Below are positions 1 to 5,364 of a stretch of 6,329 nucleotides of DNA, piece by piece. Each line of letters begins with the position of its first letter. Position 1 is the first letter of the stretch. The stretch comes from JAWLDB01 sp041686915. Lineage in GTDB: Bacteria; Bacillota; UBA994; UBA5500. The notes beneath the pieces are model-generated. The model had not been told where the DNA came from. It made no database searches and worked only from the letters and a program-made list of their open reading frames with translations. Made by a program: the position numbers and the translations under genes. The stretch is from assembly GCA_041686915.1 (NCBI GenBank), contig JAWLDB010000160.1, positions 1-6,329 of the forward strand, in the 5' to 3' direction.

Positions 1-252
1 GTTGAGGGTTTGATAGACTTCCCTCGTTCGTTGGCAGGAGTGGAAGTCGCGGCCATGTTGACGGAAGTAGAGCCTGAGCGCTTCAAACTTAGCCTGAGAT
101 CACGCCGCACAGTGGACGTTAGTGAGCTGGCGCGTGAATTTGGTGGGGGCGGACACCAGAGGGCTGCCGGGTGCACGTTAACTGGTCGGTTGGATGAGTG
201 TAAGGCTAAGGTGCAGCGAGCTATCCTGGAGAGGTTAGGGAACAATGGCTGA
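1..252 (+). CDS. nrnA: DHH/DHHA1 family phosphoesterase, NrnA-like oligoribonuclease / pAp phosphatase (C-terminal part)
   Basis: Only the last 83 codons are present; the reading frame is open from base 1, so the gene begins upstream of the window. The fragment is a DHHA1 domain. It opens with VEGLIDFPRS and AGVEVAAM, and carries the glycine-rich signature FGGGGHQRAAGC at about fragment residues 47-58, which binds substrate in this family. NrnA-type enzymes degrade 2-5 nt RNA oligonucleotides and dephosphorylate 3'-phosphoadenosine 5'-phosphate (pAp) in the cytoplasm. The N-terminal DHH metal-binding half cannot be checked here. The stop codon lies inside the start of truB (8-base overlap), which suggests translational coupling. 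In many Firmicutes this gene sits between rbfA and truB, which supports the call. A related DHH-family phosphatase is the only real alternative. Confidence 0.9.
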   Translation, partial: VEGLIDFPRSLAGVEVAAMLTEVEPERFKLSLRSRRTVDVSELAREFGGGGHQRAAGCTLTGRLDECKAKVQRAILERLGNNG

Positions 253-1156
253 ACTCCATGGTTTCATCAATGTGCTGAAACCGCCCGGCATGACTTCTCA
301 TGACGTAGTATCATGGCTGCGACGAGTGCTTAAAACTAGGGCCATCGGACACGCAGGCACCCTGGACCCTGCTGCCTCTGGCGTACTGCCTGTAGCTGTA
401 GGCAAGGCTACTCGGCTCCTCGAGTACATCACTGATGCAGAAAAGCAGTACATTGGCGAGGTAACCTTCGGTATCGCTACCGATACTTTGGACCAAGAGG
501 GTTCCATAGTAGCCTACCATCCCATGCCGGAGCTGACTGAGCAACAGGTAGAGGCTGGAATGCAAACTCTTCGGGGTAACATCTGGCAGAAGCCACCTGC
601 ATTCTCAGCAGTTAAGCACGCCGGTAAGCCTTTGTATGAGTACGCGCGCGCAGGCGAGTCGGTGGAGGTGGGAGCTAGGCGCGTTGCCATTCACCAGTTT
701 GACCTGTTGGCTTTTACACCTGGGCCTTATCCCAAGTGTCTAATCAAAGTCGGGTGCAGCAAAGGCACATACATCCGGGTACTCGCCTTAGACCTGGCTA
801 AAAGCATAGGGGGCACTGGCTGTCTGTCTTTTTTGCTGCGTTCGCAGGTCGGCCGGTTTACAACTGAGACAGCTGTTACTCTGGACGAGATTGAGCGAGC
901 TCAAGAAGCGATGCGTCATAGTGAGTTCCTGCTGCCGCTCTCTCTCGGTGTAGCTAACATGGCAGCAGTTGAGTTGGAGAGAGTAGAAGCGACTCGTTTT
1001 CTGCAGGGCCAAAGGCTGAGGCGTTCTGACGCCTTATCAGCAGAAGTTGTGGGCGTATATTGGGGTAAGGAACTGCTTGGTGTGGCATCCATCCAAGAAG
1101 GAGTGTTGGCGCCTCGCAAGGTTGTGGCAAAAGGGGAGGAACTAGGTCTTCAATGA
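245..1156 (+). CDS. truB: tRNA pseudouridine(55) synthase TruB
   Basis: 303 residues, a normal length for the family. TruB isomerises uridine 55 in the T-loop of most tRNAs to pseudouridine. The catalytic motif HAGTLDPAASGVLPVAVG is present at residues 36-53, with D41 as the expected catalytic aspartate. Downstream family blocks are intact: FGIATDTLDQEG, QKPPAFSAVKHAGKPLYEYAR, and CSKGTYIRVLALDLA followed by LLRSQVGRF. The last ~70 residues form a PUA-like TruB C-terminal segment that ends GVLAPRKVV. The ATG at 245 is preceded by GGAGAGG (228-234) at a 10-base spacing and overlaps the nrnA stop. The last bases overlap the ribF start in an ATGA arrangement. Nothing is unusual in the protein. 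Confidence 0.97.
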   Translation: MAELHGFINVLKPPGMTSHDVVSWLRRVLKTRAIGHAGTLDPAASGVLPVAVGKATRLLEYITDAEKQYIGEVTFGIATDTLDQEGSIVAYHPMPELTEQQVEAGMQTLRGNIWQKPPAFSAVKHAGKPLYEYARAGESVEVGARRVAIHQFDLLAFTPGPYPKCLIKVGCSKGTYIRVLALDLAKSIGGTGCLSFLLRSQVGRFTTETAVTLDEIERAQEAMRHSEFLLPLSLGVANMAAVELERVEATRFLQGQRLRRSDALSAEVVGVYWGKELLGVASIQEGVLAPRKVVAKGEELGLQ

Positions 1157-2067
1157 ATGTGACCAGCGATTTCGCACAGCTACCTAAGGAGAAACGCATA
1201 ATTGCGCTGGGCAACTTTGATGGAGTTCACCTGGGTCATCAGGCACTGCTCCAGACGGCAGTACGGCTGTCTCATGAGCTTTCCGGTAGCTCCGTCGCGT
1301 TTATATTTAACCCACATCCGTCTAAAGTGTTGGGCTACCCTGTCTCATTTATTACTACGGAGGACGAAAAGGCATCGCTAATCATGGCGACTGGCGTGCA
1401 TACATTGTTTAGAATGCCGTTTGACCGTGAGCTCGCGGTAATGTCGCCGGCTGACTTCGTTCACAGCATTCTGTTGGGTTCTGCGCAAGCACGCGCGGTT
1501 GTAGTCGGCTTTAACTACTCTTTCGGCCGGGGTGGCGTGGGTACTCCCGAATACCTGTCTGAAGTCTTGGCCCCCTATGGGGTCCCTGTCATTGTAGTGC
1601 ATCCGGTTGTCTGCGCAGGTGAGGCAGTGAGCAGCACCCGAGTGCGGCAATATATCCGACAGGGTGAGCTGGACATGGTGCGTGAGCTGCTTGGTCGTCC
1701 CTATAGTTTGACTGGTGCTGTTGGCAGGGGGGATCAGCGCGGACGGCGCATAGGCTATCCAACGGCCAACTTGGCAGTAGACCCTGAGCGGGTGCTGCCG
1801 CCCATGGGAGTATATGCTGTGGAGGTTGCCGGTCTCGGTATCGGCATGGCTAATCTGGGTTTTCGCCCAAGTTTCCCGCAGGCAACCCCTGGACTTGAGG
1901 TAAACATCTTTGACTTCCAGGGTGACTTGTACGATAAAACACTTGAGGTGCGTTTCCTTAGCTACATCAGGGGTGAGCAGCGCTTCACTGGTCTCTTGGA
2001 CCTGCAGCTCCAACTGGAGAGAGACAGGAAAGCCATCTTACAGATGACAGGTACGACTCAACCGTAA
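1153..2067 (+). CDS. ribF: Bifunctional riboflavin kinase / FAD synthetase
   Basis: 304 residues, typical for bacterial RibF (called RibC in Bacillus). It phosphorylates riboflavin to FMN and adenylates FMN to FAD. The N-terminal nucleotidyltransferase domain shows GNFDGVHLGHQ (20-30, the HxGH nucleotide-binding motif), FNPHP (52-56), VVVGFNYSFGRGGVG, and SSTRVRQ (160-166). The C-terminal flavokinase domain shows GYPTAN (201-206), NLGFRPSF, LEVNIFDFQGDLYDKTLEV with the likely catalytic glutamate E249, and a terminal LDLQLQLERDRKAI helix. The commonly seen His in the LEVxI block is Asn here, a minor change. The ATG overlaps the truB stop by 4 bases. GGGGAGG lies at 1133-1139, a somewhat long 13 bases upstream, so the start is probably helped by coupling. 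A long antisense open frame over this gene is a shadow. Confidence 0.97.
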   Translation: MNVTSDFAQLPKEKRIIALGNFDGVHLGHQALLQTAVRLSHELSGSSVAFIFNPHPSKVLGYPVSFITTEDEKASLIMATGVHTLFRMPFDRELAVMSPADFVHSILLGSAQARAVVVGFNYSFGRGGVGTPEYLSEVLAPYGVPVIVVHPVVCAGEAVSSTRVRQYIRQGELDMVRELLGRPYSLTGAVGRGDQRGRRIGYPTANLAVDPERVLPPMGVYAVEVAGLGIGMANLGFRPSFPQATPGLEVNIFDFQGDLYDKTLEVRFLSYIRGEQRFTGLLDLQLQLERDRKAILQMTGTTQP

Positions 2068-2103
2068 CAACCTAACATGCTCCCGTATCTATATGCATAG
2101 GGT

Positions 2104-2130
2104 TTTAGGGGACAGACTTGTCGCCCTGAG
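2104..2130. repeat. Bulged inverted repeat (hairpin) between ribF and the small gene pair
   Basis: TTTAGGGGACA (2104-2114) can pair with TGTCGCCCTGAG (2119-2130) around a GACT tetraloop. This gives 11 pairs, two of them G-U, with a single bulged G at 2123. It has no T-tract, so it is not a simple terminator. It overlaps the putative -35 box of the downstream gene pair, so it could be an operator. It could also be a degenerate interspersed palindrome of the GGGGACA...TGTCCCC kind that I recall from other clostridial genomes. Which one cannot be decided from one copy. Confidence 0.4.
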
Positions 2131-2146
2131 AACCGCATGGTAGAAT
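2118..2146 (+). promoter_or_regulatory. Possible sigma-A promoter for the two-gene cassette
   Basis: TTGTCG (2118-2123) and TAGAAT (2141-2146) are separated by 17 bases, an ideal spacing with fair matches to TTGACA and TATAAT. A start site near 2153 would fall at the edge of the GGGGGAG ribosome binding site (2148-2154). That would leave almost no leader, which weakens the call. The alternative is read-through from ribF. Confidence 0.3.
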
Positions 2147-2160
2147 AGGGGGAGTGCTTG

Positions 2161-2379
2161 ATGACTGAACTGAACGTATCGGCTTTGCTTGCTGTCATCT
2201 ATGATATTGAACGCACGCGTTCTTTCTGGCGGCTCAGGCGGGAAATGGAGCAGTATTACCGTCTGGGGCAATCCGTCAGTTACAAGCGTGATGCCTACAT
2301 TGACAGCATGTTGGCTATGCTGCTCGAGCACGAAGGCGAAACAGCCATTAAGCCGCTGTATGCGCGTAATCATCACTAA
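2161..2379 (+). CDS. Hypothetical small protein, 72 aa, first gene of a two-gene cassette
   Basis: I do not recognise this protein. The ATG at 2161 has GGGGGAG (2148-2154) 6 bases upstream, a convincing ribosome binding site; a TTG one codon earlier is less likely. The product is short, soluble-looking and charged, with no signal peptide or membrane segment. It appears mostly helical: ALLAVIYDIERTRSFWRLRREMEQYYRLG in the first half, then DAYIDSMLAMLLEHEGET. It ends with NHH. Its last 20 bases overlap the next gene in another frame, so the two are probably co-translated. A small helical protein ahead of a DUF4258-like protein resembles an antitoxin-toxin arrangement. That is inference from layout only: I see no helix-turn-helix, ribbon-helix-helix or AbrB-type motif that would mark it as a DNA-binding antitoxin. 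Confidence 0.75.
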   Translation: MTELNVSALLAVIYDIERTRSFWRLRREMEQYYRLGQSVSYKRDAYIDSMLAMLLEHEGETAIKPLYARNHH

Positions 2380-2581
2380 TCATGCTGCTCGTAGATTGCG
2401 TGATGCGCGACAGGCCGGCATCAAAGTCGATGACTTGGTGCACGCTGCTGCCAACGTTCCAGGCACAATTCCTGCTGCTACCCGCTTCAGAGGATACTCT
2501 GCATCCAGTGGGCGGCATTTTGACTTTGTTATCAAAGACATTGCCAACGGGCGTTTAGTGATAACCGTCATTGGCAAGTGA
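2360..2581 (+). CDS. DUF4258-like small protein, 73 aa
   Basis: The likely start is ATG 2360, overlapping the previous gene by 20 bases. No strong Shine-Dalgarno sequence precedes it, so translational coupling is expected. The sequence fits the DUF4258 pattern: an opening strand plus ITNHAARRLRDARQAGI (a 'T-x-HA-x-x-R' opening helix), KVDDLVHAAANVPGTIP, then FRGYSASSGRHFDFVIKDI and a final strand GRLVITVIGK. Members are small alpha/beta proteins of uncertain function. Several lie in toxin-antitoxin-like pairs and are thought to resemble the RelE/BrnT type of fold. The frame stays open upstream of 2360, but those codons belong to the neighbouring gene's other frame. No function is claimed; a toxin role is only suggested by size and pairing. 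Confidence 0.7.
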   Translation: MRVIITNHAARRLRDARQAGIKVDDLVHAAANVPGTIPAATRFRGYSASSGRHFDFVIKDIANGRLVITVIGK

Positions 2582-2608
2582 ATACATGAACCGCTTTGCT
2601 AGGATTGC

Positions 2609-2672
2609 CGTTTGCCTCCAGACGACATTCTTGGCTTGCGGGGATTAACACAAAAGGAGGTGAACCCCGTGG
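2609..2672 (+). promoter_or_regulatory. Putative structured rpsO leader (S15 autoregulatory RNA, pseudoknot-like)
   Basis: The leader contains an anti-Shine-Dalgarno stretch, GTTTGCCTCC (2610-2619). It pairs with GGAGGTGAAC (2656-2665) over ten consecutive positions, including a tandem U-G/G-U next to C-G pairs. TTGCGGGG (2636-2643), inside that loop, pairs with CCCCGTGG (2665-2672), which covers the GTG start: five Watson-Crick plus three wobble pairs. Apart from shared base 2665, the two helices are compatible only as an H-type pseudoknot, stacked end to end at 2664/2665. An alternative hairpin, 2609-2613 with 2620-2624, would present GCCTCC in its loop. S15 represses its own mRNA in several bacteria, and its rRNA site uses a G-U/G-C motif, so S15 binding is a reasonable inference. 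An extended -10-like TGCTAGGAT (2597-2605) just upstream might start this leader, but no -35 box accompanies it. Confidence 0.5.
2654..2663 (+). promoter_or_regulatory. Strong ribosome binding site fixing the GTG start of rpsO
   Basis: AAGGAGGTGA is fully complementary to the 16S rRNA 3' end. Its GGAGG core lies 8 bases before GTG 2669. This picks the GTG over the in-frame TTG at 2612 and yields an S15 of exactly 89 residues. The same bases are the ones sequestered in the proposed leader helix. Confidence 0.92.
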
Positions 2673-2938
2673 CACTGAATCAGGAAAACAAGGCTGAAAT
2701 CATCGGCAAGTACAAATTGCACGAAGGCGATACCGGTTCTCCAGAGGTCCAGATTGCACTCCTGACCGAGCGCATCAACTATCTGACTGAGCATCTTAAG
2801 GCTCATCACAAGGACCATCACTCTCGCCGCGGCTTGTACAAGATGATTGGGCAACGCCGCAAGCTGCTCAACTACCTGCGCGACAACAATGTTGAACGTT
2901 ACCGCAGCATCATCGAGCAGTTGGGCATCCGCAAGTAG
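2669..2938 (+). CDS. rpsO: 30S ribosomal protein S15
   Basis: 89 residues from GTG 2669, exactly the family length. S15 is a primary binding protein of the small subunit. It contacts the 16S three-way junction of helices 20-22 and nucleates the platform. The conserved sequence is complete: GDTGSPEVQIALLTERI (20-36), then HLKAHHKDHHSRRGL (42-56) and GQRRKLLNYL, ending LGIRK. H42, D49 and S52 correspond to the residues that contact the G-U/G-C motif in the known rRNA complex. The longer frame from TTG 2612 has no ribosome binding site and adds non-conserved residues, so it was rejected. The gene lies ahead of pnp as usual in bacteria, but is separated from it by a terminator. Translation is probably feedback-controlled by the leader described at 2609-2672. 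Confidence 0.98.
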   Translation: MALNQENKAEIIGKYKLHEGDTGSPEVQIALLTERINYLTEHLKAHHKDHHSRRGLYKMIGQRRKLLNYLRDNNVERYRSIIEQLGIRK

Positions 2939-2963
2939 CTTAGGAAAACCACATCTGTGAACG

Positions 2964-2994
2964 AAAAGCGGGGGGCAACTCCCGCTTTTGGTTT
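2964..2994 (+). terminator. Intrinsic terminator after rpsO
   Basis: AAAAGCGGGG (2964-2973) pairs with TCCCGCTTTT (2980-2989), ten pairs with one G-U, around a six-base GGCAAC loop. TTTTGGTTT (2986-2994) follows, overlapping the stem. The T-tract is interrupted by GG, so termination may be partial and act as an attenuator ahead of pnp. Confidence 0.85.
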
Positions 2995-3050
2995 AGTCTC
3001 TAGCAAGACAAATTATTCCAGTTACTTTCTTGTGCAAGCTGAATTTGCTG

Positions 3051-3080
3051 TTGTATGTTACCAATTATCTGTGAAATAAT
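3051..3080 (+). promoter_or_regulatory. Probable pnp promoter with extended -10
   Basis: In the 174 bases between rpsO and pnp, AATAAT (3075-3080) differs from TATAAT at one base and is preceded by TGA, an extended -10 element. TTGTAT (3051-3056) lies 18 bases upstream as a weak -35. The region is AT-rich compared with the flanking genes. The expected start near 3087 leaves a leader of about 26 bases. A weaker alternative pair is TTGTGC (3030-3035) with TATGTT (3054-3059). Confidence 0.5.
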
Positions 3081-3112
3081 AAGTGTATCTGTTGAATGTT
3101 AGGATGGTGAGC

Positions 3113-5209
3113 ATGAATAGTTATTCCATGCAGTTAGCAGGCCGACAACTGACTTTGGAGACAGGTCAGTTAGCTAAACAGGCCAACGGTGCAGTCTTGG
3201 TCAAATACGGAGACACATATGTACTCGTTACCGCTACTGTCTCAAAGCAACCTCGCGAGGGCATTGATTTCTTCCCTCTCCTGGTCGATTACGAAGAGCG
3301 TTTGTACTCCGTAGGTAAGATCCCAGGCGGGTTTATCAAGCGTGAGGGCCGGCCGGGCGAAAACGCCATTCTGGCTGCTCGTCTGATTGACCGCCCATTA
3401 AGGCCTTTGTTCCCCAAGGGCTTCCGCAACGATGTGCAGGTTGTTGCCACAGTATTGTCGGTGGATCAGAACAACAGTCCGGAGATTGCCGCTATGATTG
3501 GCGCGTCAGCTGCCCTGACAATCTCCAATATCCCGTTCTATGGACCGATTGCTGGCGTAGTTGTGGGATTAATCGACGATGAGTTTGTCCTTAACCCGAC
3601 GGTGGAACAGGCTGACCAGAGCAAACTGCATCTGGTTATTGCTGGCACCAAGGATGCTATCATGATGGTTGAGGCCGGAGCCAATGAAGTTTCAGAAGTA
3701 AAGATGATCGAAGCACTGATGTTCGGACATAAGGCAATCAAGGAAATCGTCGCCCTGCAGGAGCAGATGCAGTCCGAAGTTGGCCAGGAAAAGCTGGAAG
3801 TGGCGCTAAGCCTACCGGCGGAAGACCTGGAACGCGAAGTCAGAGAGTTCGCAATGAGCAAGCTGGAAGAGGCTGTGCGCACCAGTATCAAACAGGAGCG
3901 CGAAGCTAACGTCAGTGCGGTGCAGGAAGAGACTCTCGCCCGTTTCGTAGAGAGCTACCCAGAGCAACAGAAGGCAATCAAGGAAGTTCTGCATTCCTTG
4001 CTGAAGGAGATTGTCAGGCGCCGAATTCTGCAGGACGGTATGCGTCCTGATGACCGCCGCGTAGAAGAGATACGCCAGATCAGTTGTGCAGTGGGCATAC
4101 TGCCTCGGACGCACGGTTCCGGGTTGTTCACCCGTGGTCAAACACAAGCGCTTAGCGTAGTGACATTAGGCGCTATGGGTGAAGTTCAGATACTGGACAA
4201 CCTGGGCGCTGCTGAGTCAAAACGCTACATACATCATTACAACTTCCCGTCGTACAGTGTGGGAGAAACCCGGCCAATGCGTGGCCCCAGCCGTCGAGAT
4301 ATCGGACATGGAGCCTTGGGTGAGCGGGCCCTCCTGCCGATGATTCCGTCCGAAGAAGAGTTCCCGTATATGATTCGCGTGGTCTCGGAGATACTCGAAT
4401 CCAATGGTTCTACTTCCCAAGCCGCTATCTGTGGTAGCACACTGGCCCTGATGGACGCCGGCGTGCCGATTAAGCGCCCGGTGGCTGGCATCGCTATGGG
4501 CTTAATCAAAGAAGGAGACTCTTTCGCTATCCTTTCAGATATTCAAGGTTTGGAGGATGCGCTCGGGGATATGGATTTCAAAGTGGCCGGTACAACGGAA
4601 GGCATTACTGCCCTACAGATGGACATCAAGATTGGCGGGGTTACCCCGGAAATCCTGGAAAGAGCTTTGGAGCAGGCTCGCGGTGGACGCATGCATATTC
4701 TCGACAAGATGCTGTCAACGCTGCCTGAGCCACGCGCTGACCTGTCACCTTATGCTCCTCGCATGCTGACTCTGACCATTTCAGTAGACAAGATCAAGGA
4801 TGTTATCGGACCCGGTGGCAAAGTGATTAACAAAATCATTACTGAAACCGGCGTGAAGATTGACATTGAGGATGACGGACGCATTTTCATCGCTGCCGTA
4901 GATACCGAAGCTGCTGAGAGAGCTAAACGCATGATCGAGGACATCACTGCTGAAGTAGAAGTCGGGCGCATCTACGCAGGGCGAGTAACACGCGTGGAGA
5001 AGTACGGCGCCTTCGTCGAGATTATGCCTGGTAAGGACGGTCTCGTGCATATTTCCCAATTGGCGGAAGGCCGTGTTGCCCAGACAGAAGATGTCTGCCA
5101 AGTCGGCGACCAGATACAGGTGAAAGTCACAGAAATCGACCGTATGGGTCGTATTAACCTCTCCCGTAAGGAAGCGCTTGCCGCGACCTCCTCAGAAACG
5201 ACTGAATAA
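3113..5209 (+). CDS. pnp: Polynucleotide phosphorylase (PNPase)
   Basis: 698 residues from ATG 3113, a normal length. PNPase is a trimeric phosphorolytic 3'-5' exoribonuclease that releases nucleoside diphosphates; it degrades mRNA and acts in RNA quality control. Domain order is complete: first RNase PH core from about residue 5, with GKIPGGFIKREGRP (RNA-contacting loop) and ARLIDRPLRPLFP; helical linker to about 310; second RNase PH core with LPRTHGSGLFTRG, SRRDIGHG, the phosphate-binding S433/T434/S435 and LGDMDFKVAG; then KH (GPGG loop at 566-569) and S1 (about 617-690, YGAFVEIMPGKDGLVHISQL). D482, D488 and K490 align with E. coli D486, D492 and K494, so the enzyme should be active. AGGATGGTGA (3101-3110) serves as ribosome binding site for 3113. 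In-frame ATG 3104 and GTG 3083 lack one and are less likely starts. Confidence 0.98.
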   Translation: MNSYSMQLAGRQLTLETGQLAKQANGAVLVKYGDTYVLVTATVSKQPREGIDFFPLLVDYEERLYSVGKIPGGFIKREGRPGENAILAARLIDRPLRPLFPKGFRNDVQVVATVLSVDQNNSPEIAAMIGASAALTISNIPFYGPIAGVVVGLIDDEFVLNPTVEQADQSKLHLVIAGTKDAIMMVEAGANEVSEVKMIEALMFGHKAIKEIVALQEQMQSEVGQEKLEVALSLPAEDLEREVREFAMSKLEEAVRTSIKQEREANVSAVQEETLARFVESYPEQQKAIKEVLHSLLKEIVRRRILQDGMRPDDRRVEEIRQISCAVGILPRTHGSGLFTRGQTQALSVVTLGAMGEVQILDNLGAAESKRYIHHYNFPSYSVGETRPMRGPSRRDIGHGALGERALLPMIPSEEEFPYMIRVVSEILESNGSTSQAAICGSTLALMDAGVPIKRPVAGIAMGLIKEGDSFAILSDIQGLEDALGDMDFKVAGTTEGITALQMDIKIGGVTPEILERALEQARGGRMHILDKMLSTLPEPRADLSPYAPRMLTLTISVDKIKDVIGPGGKVINKIITETGVKIDIEDDGRIFIAAVDTEAAERAKRMIEDITAEVEVGRIYAGRVTRVEKYGAFVEIMPGKDGLVHISQLAEGRVAQTEDVCQVGDQIQVKVTEIDRMGRINLSRKEALAATSSETTE

Positions 5210-5220
5210 CATCGCACAAG

Positions 5221-5250
5221 AAAGCGCTGGGGTTAGCCCAGCGCTTTTCT
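5221..5250 (+). terminator. Strong intrinsic terminator after pnp
   Basis: AAAGCGCTGGG (5221-5231) and CCCAGCGCTTT (5237-5247) form a perfect 11-bp stem around a GTTAG loop. TTTTCT (5245-5250) follows, overlapping the stem. It starts 12 bases after the pnp stop and separates pnp from the downstream gene. Confidence 0.93.
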
Positions 5251-5256
5251 AGTATC

Positions 5257-5284
5257 TTGGGTCAAGAGCATTGCGAGCTATAAT
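5257..5284 (+). promoter_or_regulatory. Promoter for the YlxY-like gene
   Basis: A perfect TATAAT (5279-5284) lies 16 bases after TTGGGT (5257-5262, three matches to TTGACA), directly downstream of the pnp terminator. The predicted start near 5291 gives a leader of roughly 75 bases. The boxes fit the housekeeping sigma factor; no clear sporulation sigma box was seen. Confidence 0.6.
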
Positions 5285-5323
5285 GTCATATTGGTGTGAG
5301 AAAAGCCATAACCTCCTTACAGG

Positions 5324-5349
5324 ACATGTACGGACAACTACATGCATGT
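5324..5349. repeat. ACATG inverted repeats in the ylxY leader, possible operator
   Basis: CATGTA (5325-5330) is inversely repeated as TACATG (5339-5344) with an 8-base spacer. The second arm overlaps a perfect 10-base palindrome, ACATGCATGT (5340-5349), which ends 2 bases before the ribosome binding site. It could be a protein-binding site or a weak RNA hairpin; no regulator is identified. Confidence 0.3.
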
Positions 5350-5364
5350 TAGGGGGGGAAGACT

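Noticed and set aside
1378..2013. Long 211-codon open frame on the minus strand across ribF
   Set aside because: It lies wholly inside a clear ribF, shows no recognisable domain and has low-complexity His/Thr-rich composition; it is a shadow of the sense codons.
2082..2106. Possible terminator after ribF: CCC...GGG with TAT/ATA arms followed by TTTT
   Set aside because: Only six pairs with a bulge, an AT-rich upper stem and a four-T tract; too weak to call.
2612..2668. TTG-initiated N-terminal extension of S15 (108 aa)
   Set aside because: S15 is 89 aa, the perfect Shine-Dalgarno sequence points to GTG 2669, and the extension translates the structured leader.
3083..3112. Upstream in-frame starts for pnp (GTG 3083, ATG 3104)
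   Set aside because: No Shine-Dalgarno sequence precedes them, the first lies at the predicted transcription start, and PNPase homology begins after ATG 3113.
4557..4769. 70-codon + strand frame inside pnp
   Set aside because: It is embedded in the catalytic domain of pnp in another frame with no features of its own.
5302..5319. Minus-strand TAAGGAGGT followed by ATG
   Set aside because: The spacing is too short and the frame stops after seven codons; no gene follows on that strand.
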